From Coprobacter sp. (GTDB lineage Bacteria > Bacteroidota > Bacteroidia > Bacteroidales > UBA11471), in NCBI GenBank assembly GCA_017462265.1, contig JAFTRN010000042.1:25768-89767 (forward strand): a stretch of 64,000 nucleotides of DNA, written 5' to 3'. Shown one piece after another: positions 45,233-52,936 of this stretch. The position numbers and the translations under genes are program-made. The notes beneath the pieces are model-generated. The model ran no database searches and was not told the origin of the DNA. It saw only the letters and a list, made by a program, of their open reading frames with translations. Positions within the stretch are counted from its first letter, which is position 1. Every line of letters begins with the position of its first letter.

Positions 45233-46837
45233 CTATGGAATACGGAGTATTTGCCCCGGTTTCAGACTGTTTGATTTCAAGGAGTTGGCTGTCTTTATTT
45301 GTTGCACTGTGACGCCTTGGAATTTACGAGAAATATCCCACAAATTGTCGCCCGAACGCACCTTGTAATAGCGAATACCATTCTTTACCCAGGTTTCTCC
45401 GCCCTTGTTTTTGCTCGAAGTCGATGTCGTGGCCTTACTCTTCGATTTATAACTTGATGCGGCAGAGGAATTGACGATAAGTCGCATACCCGGGTAGATA
45501 TTGTTGCTTTTCAGATTGTTCCATTTGCGCAGGTTGGATACACTGGTGCGGTATCGATGAGCGATGACGGAGAGGTTCTCGCCCGAGCGTACCCGGTGAT
45601 AACCTTGTGCCGGAATACGTTTTGCGGCATTTATCTCGGCGGTGATACGTTGGGCATAGAGCGAGGCTTGATAGTTGGCTATGGAGTCTTCGGCGCCGGC
45701 AAATGCGTAAGCGGTTTCTTCGGGCAGAATGAGGGCGTAGGTTGTCTGCTGTGTCGAGGGTATAACGTCGCGACGATATTGGGGGTTAAGACGACGCAAT
45801 TCCTCTATGTCGATTTGTAGTACATCGGATATTTGCTTGAAATGCAATCTTTTCGATATGTTTACGGTGTCGGTCTCGGTGGGTAATTCTATTTCACCGG
45901 GTTGTATATTGTGGGCATCGTAATAATTCATGATGTAGTTTGCGGCAATAAATGCGGGTACGTAACCACGGGTTTCGCGGGGCAGATAGGGGTATATATC
46001 CCAATAATCGCGTTTACCTCCGGCGCGACGTATGGCTTTATTTACGTTGCCCGGACCGCAGTTGTAGGCTGCGATAGCTAATGTCCAGTCGCCAAAAGTG
46101 TTGTGTAGTTGTTGCAAGTATCTGAGGGCTTGCTTGGTCGATTTCACGGGGTCGCGTCGTTCATCGACTACGCTGTTTACTTCGAGTCCCATCATACGCG
46201 CGGTTCCTATCATAAATTGCCATAGGCCTGTGGCGCCTACGGGCGAAACAGCGTTGGGGCGCAGGGCCGATTCGATGACTGGGAGATATTTCAACTCGAG
46301 TGGCATGCCGGCTTTGTCGATTTCGGCCTCGAAGATAGGCTCGTAATAGAGGTTGAGCGCCAATAGTTTTTCCACCAACTCTCTGCGTTTTACCGTGTAA
46401 AGGGTGATATACTCTTTTACTACCCGATTGTAGGGAAGCTCTATGATAGCCGGTAACGCACTGAGACGTTGTATATATACCGAGTCGGGATAGTCGATGT
46501 TTCCGCCTTGACGGTTTACCGGTGGTTGCAAATTGGGTTGCTCTTCGGTGATGAGTGTATCTACACCGGTACTAAGGCCCTCGGGCAATACGATGTCGTT
46601 GTCCGAAATAGTATCCTTGGCCGTGAGTTTGTAGGGCTCTTGCACCTTGGGTACGACGGTGACGGTATCTTTTACCATGATGGTGTCGAGCGGTAAAGTC
46701 GTTATATTTCGGTCGATGGTATCGATAGGAGTGACAACGGTGGTTTGCTCTTTACTCTTCTTTTTACGTCTTGCCGATGAGGCGTTGGCGGGGAAGAGTA
46801 TAAGCGTGCAGAGTATTATAAGTATATAAGATTTCAT
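45233..46837 (-). CDS. Membrane-bound lytic murein transglycosylase D-like protein with LysM repeats
   Basis: 534 residues. Signal peptide about 1-20, a Thr/Pro/Asp-rich linker to ~115, SLT lytic transglycosylase domain (about 165-320) with catalytic Glu189 in YLPVIESALRP and GATGLWQFMIGTARM, AIAAYNCGPGNV, then two LysM peptidoglycan-binding modules (HRVRSGENLSVIAHRY at ~420 and YKVRSGDNLWDISRKF at ~490). Cleaves glycan strands to 1,6-anhydro products. It follows the DUF5683 gene by 9 bp in the par operon. Confidence 0.93.
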   Translation of the reverse strand: MKSYILIILCTLILFPANASSARRKKKSKEQTTVVTPIDTIDRNITTLPLDTIMVKDTVTVVPKVQEPYKLTAKDTISDNDIVLPEGLSTGVDTLITEEQPNLQPPVNRQGGNIDYPDSVYIQRLSALPAIIELPYNRVVKEYITLYTVKRRELVEKLLALNLYYEPIFEAEIDKAGMPLELKYLPVIESALRPNAVSPVGATGLWQFMIGTARMMGLEVNSVVDERRDPVKSTKQALRYLQQLHNTFGDWTLAIAAYNCGPGNVNKAIRRAGGKRDYWDIYPYLPRETRGYVPAFIAANYIMNYYDAHNIQPGEIELPTETDTVNISKRLHFKQISDVLQIDIEELRRLNPQYRRDVIPSTQQTTYALILPEETAYAFAGAEDSIANYQASLYAQRITAEINAAKRIPAQGYHRVRSGENLSVIAHRYRTSVSNLRKWNNLKSNNIYPGMRLIVNSSAASSYKSKSKATTSTSSKNKGGETWVKNGIRYYKVRSGDNLWDISRKFQGVTVQQIKTANSLKSNSLKPGQILRIP

Positions 46838-46846
46838 AGGTCTTTG

Positions 46847-47548
46847 TTAGAATGTTATAGCGCATTGGAACCCTATGGTGGCCATAGAGTTGCGATTTGG
46901 CTCTATGACCGTGGGGGCAACCTTCATGGATAGATTGTCGGATATGTCGAAATTGTATAAATGGGCATCGACATAGGCCTCAATCATAGCTACAAAATAG
47001 ACACCTATCATAGATATTACGCACAAATCGCGGTATTTACGATAGTAGTCTTTTTTCTTTTTCATGGTATTTTGCAACCAACTCATATTGGAATTGATCC
47101 ATTCGGGATCGTTGCGCCGGTTATAGGATAGGAAATTGATATAACTGTCGGTATATGGGTCGTTGTCCATCGCATCGCGATAGGCAATGGAGTAGTCGGT
47201 GTAATACCGATTGTTCCAATTCGTCGCATATATGAGAGCCATATATCCGCCTATGATGATGGGTAATTTCCAATAACTACGGTTGTAAATCTGTCCCAAT
47301 CCGGGGCATAAGGCCGAGTACCACACAGCTTTGTTTGGGTCGGGGCAGAAAGCAAGACTATCGGATACTATTGTATATTCGGTAGCTTCGTTTTGTTCCG
47401 TTTGGATATATGACGAGTCGGCCCATACCGCTATCTCGGAGTCGGATTTTCTCTCGTTTCGACTTTGTGCAAAAGAGGATGTGGAGAGGAGGCCCAAAAT
47501 CAATGCTATGAGCAGACTTCTATGTAATATGTATAAATTACGTGTCAA
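46847..47548 (-). CDS. DUF5683 family membrane protein
   Basis: 233 residues: signal peptide ending SSFAQ, a short polar region, then a conserved block (KAVWYSALCPGLGQIYNRSYWKLPIIIGGYMALIYA) with a hydrophobic hairpin, and a second hydrophobic stretch (ISMIGVYFVAMIEAYVDAHLYNFDIS). It matches DUF5683 as I know it, commonly found next to parB in Bacteroidota. Function unknown; the conserved context with ParB and MltD hints at envelope or division roles. 5 bp after parB. Confidence 0.85.
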   Translation of the reverse strand: MTRNLYILHRSLLIALILGLLSTSSFAQSRNERKSDSEIAVWADSSYIQTEQNEATEYTIVSDSLAFCPDPNKAVWYSALCPGLGQIYNRSYWKLPIIIGGYMALIYATNWNNRYYTDYSIAYRDAMDNDPYTDSYINFLSYNRRNDPEWINSNMSWLQNTMKKKKDYYRKYRDLCVISMIGVYFVAMIEAYVDAHLYNFDISDNLSMKVAPTVIEPNRNSMATIGFQCAITF

Positions 47549-47553
47549 AATAT

Positions 47554-48438
47554 CTATTTCAGTTTGTCGAAGAGCGCGATAAGTCGCTCCAATTCTTCTT
47601 CGTTTTTGAAAGGAATGGATATTTTCCCTTTACCCGAAGTATTGCAAGTGAATTGTACGGGGGTACGGAAAAAGTCGGACAGATGTTTTTGCAATATCTC
47701 ATACTCTCCGTTCGCTCGTACTTTTGTCTTGGTTTTACCGGTAGCAGGGGTATCGGCTGCCTCTGCGGTATATTCCTTGGCGAGTTCTTCAACTTTCCTC
47801 ACCGAGTAGCCGTGTTCTTGTATCTGTTCGTATAGTTTCAGTTGCAGGGCGGGATTGTCCACCGAGAGTAAAGCACGGGCATGGCCCATATCGAGGCGGT
47901 GATTTTTGAGCCCGATTTGTATTTCGGCGGGGAGTTTCAGCAGTCTCAAGTAATTGGCGATTGTAGCCCGTTTTTTACCTACACGTTCGCTCAGACGATC
48001 CTGGGTGAGGTTGTATTGCTCGATGAGTGCTTGGAATGTAAGCGCTATCTCTACAGGATTGAGGTCCTCACGTTGTATGTTCTCGATGAGTGCCATCTCC
48101 ATGACAGTCTCGTCTTCGACGGTACGTACATAAGCGGGAATGGTAGTCAGTCCGGCTTGCAAGGAGGCGCGATAACGTCGCTCACCCGATATGATTTGAT
48201 AGCTACCGTCGCGCATCTGTCGCAGGGTAATGGGCTGTATGATGCCTATCTCTTTGATAGATGAGGACAGTTCACCGAGAGACTCGGGATCGAATTCTTT
48301 CCGAGGCTGGTCGGGATTGGGCTTGATAAGTGCTAATTCTATTTCGTTTATCGACGATGAGCCGCCTGTCTTCACGTCGTCCATCGTGATGAGTGCGTCG
48401 AGTCCGCGGCCCAATGCGTTTCGTTTTTGATATGCCAT
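47554..48438 (-). CDS. parB: Chromosome-partitioning protein ParB
   Basis: CTP-dependent DNA clamp that loads at parS sites near the origin. 294 residues. Start MAYQKRNALGRGLDALI is the ParA-interacting tail; the N-terminal CTP-binding domain includes PNPDQPRKEFD, SGERRYRAS and ALIENIQREDLNP; a central helix-turn-helix (LTQDRLSERVGKKRATIANYLRLL) reads parS; and there is a C-terminal dimerisation domain. I did not find a canonical parS palindrome in this window. It is 22 bp after parA. Confidence 0.96.
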   Translation of the reverse strand: MAYQKRNALGRGLDALITMDDVKTGGSSSINEIELALIKPNPDQPRKEFDPESLGELSSSIKEIGIIQPITLRQMRDGSYQIISGERRYRASLQAGLTTIPAYVRTVEDETVMEMALIENIQREDLNPVEIALTFQALIEQYNLTQDRLSERVGKKRATIANYLRLLKLPAEIQIGLKNHRLDMGHARALLSVDNPALQLKLYEQIQEHGYSVRKVEELAKEYTAEAADTPATGKTKTKVRANGEYEILQKHLSDFFRTPVQFTCNTSGKGKISIPFKNEEELERLIALFDKLK

Positions 48439-48460
48439 AAGGTGTTTTTACGAAAGGTTG

Positions 48461-49234
48461 TTATTTCTGTTTTCGTTCCCGGCTCACCAACTCCTTGGCG
48501 AGTTGCATATGATTGAGGGCGCCTTTGGAGTGTGCGTCGTACATCAATACCGGGACTCCGTGGCTGGGAGCTTCGCTCAGGCGTATGTTACGTTGTATCA
48601 CCGTGTCGAAAACCAGCTCGCGGAAATGCTTTTTCAGTTCCTCATATATCTGGTTGCCCAGACGCAGACGAGAGTCGTACATCGTGAGTAGAAAGCCTTC
48701 TATTTCGAGAGCCGGATTTAGTCGCGACTTTATCAGTTTTATGGTGTTGAGCAACTTGCTGATACCTTCGAGCGCGAAATATTCGGCTTGCACAGGAATG
48801 ATTACCGACCCGGCGGCGGTGAGGGCGTTGACGGTGATGAGGCCGAGAGAGGGGGAGCAATCGATAAGTATATAGTCATATTCCTGCTTTACCTCGTCGA
48901 TGAGTTGCAGCAATACACGTTCCCGATTGGCTATGTTCAACAGTTCCAGTTCGGCACCAACCAAGTCGATATGAGAACATACGACGTCGAGACCCGACAC
49001 GCAAGAACTTTCGATGGCTTCGCGCAGGGTGCTTTCGCCTATAAGGCACTCGTATATCGAGGCTTTTATAGCTGATATGTCAAGTCCCAACCCCGAAGAC
49101 GCATTGGCTTGCGGATCGGCGTCGATGAGCAGTACTTTCTTGTCTAAGGCGGCTAAAGAGGCTGCCAAATTTATGGTGGTTGTTGTCTTTCCTACGCCAC
49201 CTTTCTGGTTGGCGATTGCGATGATTTTACCCAT
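48461..49234 (-). CDS. parA: Chromosome-partitioning ATPase ParA (Soj)
   Basis: 257 residues from ATG at 49234. Deviant Walker A ANQKGGVGKTTTTINLAASLA at the N-terminus, DADPQANASSGLGLD, DCSPSLGLITVNAL and VPVQAEYFALEGISKLL are chromosomal ParA hallmarks. A slightly longer frame from 49255 would add LRKIIT and is less likely because family members begin MGKIIAIANQKGG. First gene of the leftward parA-parB-DUF5683-mltD run. Confidence 0.96.
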   Translation of the reverse strand: MGKIIAIANQKGGVGKTTTTINLAASLAALDKKVLLIDADPQANASSGLGLDISAIKASIYECLIGESTLREAIESSCVSGLDVVCSHIDLVGAELELLNIANRERVLLQLIDEVKQEYDYILIDCSPSLGLITVNALTAAGSVIIPVQAEYFALEGISKLLNTIKLIKSRLNPALEIEGFLLTMYDSRLRLGNQIYEELKKHFRELVFDTVIQRNIRLSEAPSHGVPVLMYDAHSKGALNHMQLAKELVSRERKQK

Positions 49235-49364
49235 AGTAATTATTTTACGAAGCAAAGGAACATTTTTTTTGTCATATCCTTTTCTTCGCGCGAATCTAAA
49301 TGTCTTGTTTGTTGATAAATCGTCTCGTTTGTTGAAAACGATTCGATATATCGCCGGGTTGACG

Positions 49365-49393
49365 CGTATTTGACGTGCAAAACGTCAAATACG
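49365..49393. repeat. 12-bp inverted repeat in the parA upstream region
   Basis: CGTATTTGACGT (49365-49376) and ACGTCAAATACG (49382-49393) are perfect inverted repeats separated by GCAAA. A second weaker hairpin (ATCG..TCGTTT/AAACGA..CGAT, 49319-49347) lies between it and parA. On the minus strand it directly follows a -7 box at 49412-49405, so it would be at the 5' end of the parA transcript, or act as an operator. Confidence 0.8.
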
Positions 49394-49404
49394 ATTTTGC
49401 GAAA

Positions 49405-49412
49405 CAAAGATA
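49405..49412 (-). promoter_or_regulatory. -7 box for parA
   Basis: TATCTTTG on the minus strand matches TAnnTTTG. No TTTG is found 19-21 bp upstream, so the promoter is weak or regulated. The predicted start near 49398 leaves a leader of about 160 nt. Confidence 0.45.
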
Positions 49413-49476
49413 CAATTTTATAATGAAGATAGATAGAACTTTACGATATTTTACACTTTATATCTCTTGATAGCAC

Positions 49477-49507
49477 TTTGTTTTTTCGCAATAGACTTGT
49501 ATTTTTG
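49477..49507 (+). promoter_or_regulatory. Consensus promoter for surE
   Basis: TTTG (49477-49480), 19 bp, TATTTTTG (49500-49507): exact consensus. Transcription from here would start near 49514, so an in-frame GTG at 49507 cannot be the start codon and ATG 49525 or 49537 must be used. Confidence 0.82.
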
Positions 49508-49524
49508 TGAAGAGAAAACATTAT

Positions 49525-50316
49525 ATGAACCCAAGAATGGTAAAAGAGAGGAACGCACGACCGCGTATATTGATATCGAATGACGATGGCGTTTCGGCGA
49601 AAGGGCTTCGTCGATTGGTTGAATTTGTAAAAGAGCTCGGTGAAATATTGGTGGTGGCTCCCGATGCGGCTCGTTCGGGGCAGTCGGGCGCGATATCGGC
49701 TTGTAAACCACTGCGAATAACCAAGGTCGATGAGGCCGAGAATGTGTCGTACTACGCTTGCAACGGAACACCGGTCGATTGTGTAAAACTCGCGCTCCAT
49801 TGTTTTCGCGATTTTCGCCCGGATATTGTGCTGTCGGGAATCAATCACGGCTCCAATTCGGGTGTGAGTGTACTCTATTCGGGTACGATGGGTGTGGCAC
49901 AAGAGGGTTGTGTAGTGGGGATACCCTCGATAGGTTTTTCGTTATTGTCGCATGATGCCGATGCCGATTTCGAACCATGTAGGGAGATTGTGTGCGATAT
50001 TACTCGTCGGGTACTGACCGAGGGATTACCCCCGTTGGTGTGTCTGAATGTGAATATCCCTACAACGCCTATACAGGGCGTGCGTGTGTGTCGTCAGGCA
50101 CGAGGCTATTGGAGTGAGGAGTTCGAATTACGCCCCATGACCGGTGAGAATACCGACGCCTATTGGCTCACAGGCCATTTTGTGAATACCGAACCGAATG
50201 CGCCCGATACCGATGAATATCTTCTGTCGAAGGGGTATGTTTCGGTGGTGCCTTGTTGCTGCGATATGACCGCTTATGCCGACTTGTCGTATATACAATC
50301 GGTGATAAATGGGTAG
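49525..50316 (+). CDS. surE: 5'/3'-nucleotidase SurE
   Basis: Metal-dependent nucleoside monophosphate phosphatase of the cytoplasm. About 263 residues from ATG 49525 (ATG 49537 is also plausible). Metal-site motif ILISNDDGVSAKGL, VVAPDAARSGQSGAIS, NGTPVDCVKLAL, PDIVLSGINHGSNSG and the YSGTMGVAQEG block are all intact. Start choice follows the promoter at 49477-49507. Own transcription unit; argR follows after 116 bp with its own promoter. Confidence 0.95.
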   Translation: MNPRMVKERNARPRILISNDDGVSAKGLRRLVEFVKELGEILVVAPDAARSGQSGAISACKPLRITKVDEAENVSYYACNGTPVDCVKLALHCFRDFRPDIVLSGINHGSNSGVSVLYSGTMGVAQEGCVVGIPSIGFSLLSHDADADFEPCREIVCDITRRVLTEGLPPLVCLNVNIPTTPIQGVRVCRQARGYWSEEFELRPMTGENTDAYWLTGHFVNTEPNAPDTDEYLLSKGYVSVVPCCCDMTAYADLSYIQSVING

Positions 50317-50396
50317 AAATTATTTCGTCGTGCATAATTTTTCGCAACTATACGCAAAATTTCCTTTAAAAATAGTTGGAAATAAATTTTTATACA

Positions 50397-50404
50397 TACC
50401 TTTG
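50397..50404 (+). promoter_or_regulatory. -7 box for the arginine operon
   Basis: TACCTTTG (50397-50404) lies 28 bp before the argR ATG at 50433; the candidate -33 box is only GTTG at 50375-50378 (18 bp). The box is flanked by two direct copies of TATACGCAA (50349-50357 and 50423-50431), the second ending 1 bp before the ATG, which may be operator half-sites for ArgR autoregulation. Confidence 0.6.
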
Positions 50405-50432
50405 CGTTCTAAAAAGAATAAATATACGCAAG

Positions 50433-50912
50433 ATGAAGGATAAAATCAATAGATTGGAGATTATAAAGTCGATTATCGGCTCGAATCGTATTGGGGGGCA
50501 GGAGGAGTTGCTGACGCATCTTCGTCGGCAAGGCTTTGATTTGACGCAGGCAACATTGTCGCGCGACTTGAAACAGTTACAAGTGGTAAAAGTGGCTCAT
50601 CAAGGTGGTGGCTATCAGTATGTATTGCCCGAGATGATAGGCCTGGCTCGGACGCAACCGCCTCGAGTAGAATATCCATCGGCCGTAGCGAATGGCTTTC
50701 TCTCTATTGCGTTTTCCGGGAATTTGACGGTGATAAAGACTCGTCCCGGCTATGCGGGCAGTATCGCATCGGACATAGACGTACATGCGATGTCGGAGTT
50801 TTTGGGTTCGGTGGCCGGTGATGATACGGTATTGTTGGTCATGCGCGAAGGAGTCTCTCGAGAAGAGGTTATAGCGGCATTGCGTATAATCATTCCGAAT
50901 ATTTCGTTATAA
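50433..50912 (+). CDS. argR: Arginine repressor ArgR
   Basis: Arginine-responsive hexameric DNA-binding regulator. 159 residues from ATG 50433. The N-terminal winged helix (RLEIIKSIIGSNRIGGQEELLTHLRRQGFDLTQATLSRDLKQLQVVKV) is family-typical; the C-terminal oligomerisation/arginine-binding domain includes LTVIKTRPGYAGSIASDID and VAGDDTVLLVMREG. Upstream open codons precede the promoter -7 box and cannot be translated from it. First gene of the arg run. Confidence 0.95.
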   Translation: MKDKINRLEIIKSIIGSNRIGGQEELLTHLRRQGFDLTQATLSRDLKQLQVVKVAHQGGGYQYVLPEMIGLARTQPPRVEYPSAVANGFLSIAFSGNLTVIKTRPGYAGSIASDIDVHAMSEFLGSVAGDDTVLLVMREGVSREEVIAALRIIIPNISL

Positions 50913-50946
50913 ACATACAATATATATTCGTTTTAGAATTTCAGAA

Positions 50947-51504
50947 ATGGATAATCCTCAAATAGATGTAATGGTGGCAGACGCCTCACACGAGGTGTAC
51001 GTCGATACTATATTGACAACCATCAGAGAGGCTGCGAAAGTGCGAGGTACCGGTATTGCCGAGCGTACGCACGAATATGTGGCACAAAAAATGAAAGAAG
51101 GAAAGGCTATTATTGCCTTGTGTGGCGATGTGTTTGCAGGATTTACCTACATAGAATCGTGGGGAAACAAACAATATGTGGCCACTTCGGGCCTTATCGT
51201 ACATCCCGATTTCCGAGGGTTGGGATTGGCCAAAAGAATCAAGCACGCTTCGTTCCAATTGGCTCGTCTGCGTTGGCCGTGGGCAAAGATTTTCTCGCTG
51301 ACGAGTGGTGCGGCGGTTATGAAGATGAACACCGAGTTGGGTTATGTGCCTGTCACGTTTAACGAACTGACTGACGATGAGGCTTTCTGGCGTGGGTGCG
51401 AGGGGTGTATCAATCACCCCATATTGGTGGCCAAGAATCGCAAGTTCTGCATATGTACGGCCATGCTGTATGACCCGAAAGATCACCCCGGTGATGAAAT
51501 ATAA
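50947..51504 (+). CDS. GNAT-family N-acyltransferase with C-terminal four-cysteine cluster
   Basis: 185 residues. GNAT fold with acyl-CoA loop HPDFRGLGLAKRI (R90-x-x-G-x-A at 90-95). Between argR and argG it is the natural candidate for the glutamate N-acyltransferase that starts arginine synthesis; Bacteroidales use N-succinylated intermediates in part of this pathway, so acetyl- or succinyl-CoA are both possible. Unusual: Cys151, Cys154, Cys168 and Cys170 (C-x2-C-x13-C-x-C) near the end could bind a metal. It starts 34 bp after argR and ends 23 bp before argG. Confidence 0.8.
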   Translation: MDNPQIDVMVADASHEVYVDTILTTIREAAKVRGTGIAERTHEYVAQKMKEGKAIIALCGDVFAGFTYIESWGNKQYVATSGLIVHPDFRGLGLAKRIKHASFQLARLRWPWAKIFSLTSGAAVMKMNTELGYVPVTFNELTDDEAFWRGCEGCINHPILVAKNRKFCICTAMLYDPKDHPGDEI

Positions 51505-51527
51505 GATAAATAAGATTATTAAGATAT

Positions 51528-52733
51528 ATGGAAAAGAAAAAGAAGGTTGTCGTTGCTTTCAGTGGAGGTCTTGATACCTCTTTCACGGTAATGTATCTGG
51601 CAAAAGAGAAAGGATATGAAGTATATGCCGCTTGCGCCAATACCGGAGGCTTCAGTGAAGAACAGTTGAAACAAAACGAGGAAAACGCCTATAAATTGGG
51701 TGCGGTAAAATATGTTACACTCGACGTAACTCGGGAATATTATGATAAGAGCCTGAAATATATGGTATTCGGTAATGTGCTCCGTAATGGCACTTACCCC
51801 ATCTCGGTAAGCTCTGAGCGTATATTTCAAGCTTTGGCAATAGCTCGATATGCCAATGAAATAGGTGCCGATGCCATTGCTCATGGTTCTACCGGTGCCG
51901 GTAATGACCAGATACGTTTCGATATGACATTCCTCGTATTGGCTCCGGGAGTAGAGATTATAACCCTCACTCGGGATATGGCTCTCACCCGTCAGTACGA
52001 AATAGACTATCTCAACGAGCATGGTTTCGCTGCCGACTGGACCAAACTGAAATATTCCTACAATGTGGGATTGTGGGGAACCTCGATTTGTGGAGGTGAA
52101 ATATTGGATTCGGCACAGGGCCTACCCGAAACGGCCTATCTCAAACAGGTGACCAAGACCGGCAGTGAGCAGTTGCGCCTCGAATTCAAGCAGGGAGAAC
52201 TCTGCGCCGTCAATGGCGAGGCCTTCGATGATCCTATCAAAGCGATACAGAAAGTCGAAGAGATTGGTGCCGCTTATGGTATCGGTCGCGATATGCACGT
52301 AGGTGATACGATTATCGGTATCAAAGGTCGTGTAGGATTCGAAGCCGCCGCTCCTATGCTTATAATCGGAGCGCACCGTTTCCTCGAGAAATATACCCTC
52401 AGTAAATGGCAACAATATTGGAAAGACCAAGTAGCCAACTGGTATGGTATGTTCTTGCACGAAAGCCAATATCTCGAACCGGTAATGCGCGATATCGAGG
52501 CCATGCTGCAAGAGTCTCAACGCAATGTAAATGGTACGGCGATACTCGAATTGCGCCCTTTGTCGTTCTCGACCGTGGGCGTGGAGTCGAAAGACGACCT
52601 TGTAAAAACAAAATTTGGCGAGTATGGCGAGATGCAGAAGGGTTGGACCGCCGAAGATGCCAAAGGTTTTATAAAAGTAACTTCTACCCCGTTGCGGGTA
52701 TATTATACTAACCATAAAGATGAGGAGATTTAA
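51528..52733 (+). CDS. argG: Argininosuccinate synthase
   Basis: Condenses citrulline and aspartate with ATP in arginine synthesis. 401 residues. ATP-PP loop VAFSGGLDTSFTVMYLA, the AHGSTGAGNDQIRFDMTF block and KGRVGFEAAAPMLII are as expected, though the protein is a Bacteroidota-type variant. Position between the GNAT gene and argC supports it. The pspC gene begins 2 bp after the stop. Confidence 0.95.
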   Translation: MEKKKKVVVAFSGGLDTSFTVMYLAKEKGYEVYAACANTGGFSEEQLKQNEENAYKLGAVKYVTLDVTREYYDKSLKYMVFGNVLRNGTYPISVSSERIFQALAIARYANEIGADAIAHGSTGAGNDQIRFDMTFLVLAPGVEIITLTRDMALTRQYEIDYLNEHGFAADWTKLKYSYNVGLWGTSICGGEILDSAQGLPETAYLKQVTKTGSEQLRLEFKQGELCAVNGEAFDDPIKAIQKVEEIGAAYGIGRDMHVGDTIIGIKGRVGFEAAAPMLIIGAHRFLEKYTLSKWQQYWKDQVANWYGMFLHESQYLEPVMRDIEAMLQESQRNVNGTAILELRPLSFSTVGVESKDDLVKTKFGEYGEMQKGWTAEDAKGFIKVTSTPLRVYYTNHKDEEI

Positions 52734-52735
52734 AG

Positions 52736-52924
52736 ATGGAAAAGAAATTGTATCGTTCAGCCGTTGATAAAAAATTGGCCGGCGTGTGTGGCGGATTGGC
52801 TGAATATTTCGGTGTTGATGCGACAATCGTGTGTATCGCATGGATCGTATTTATGTTCATGGATGGTGCCGGCATATTACTCTATCTGATAATGATGTTG
52901 GTGATGCCGCAACGTCCCGCATAA
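52736..52924 (+). CDS. Small PspC-domain membrane protein
   Basis: 62 residues consisting of one PspC domain: KKLYRSAVDKKLAGVCGGLAEYFGVD, then a hydrophobic segment (ATIVCIAWIVFMFMDGAGILLYLIMMLVMP). PspC proteins take part in envelope-stress sensing in proteobacteria; stand-alone short versions in Bacteroidota are uncharacterised. It is wedged between argG (2 bp) and argC (12 bp), so it must be cotranscribed with arginine genes, an odd partner. Confidence 0.9.
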   Translation: MEKKLYRSAVDKKLAGVCGGLAEYFGVDATIVCIAWIVFMFMDGAGILLYLIMMLVMPQRPA

Positions 52925-52936
52925 TAAGCAATTTCT

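Noticed and set aside
49507..49524. GTG start for SurE
   Set aside because: The GTG overlaps the last base of the -7 box (49500-49507) of a consensus promoter, so it cannot be within the mRNA from that promoter.
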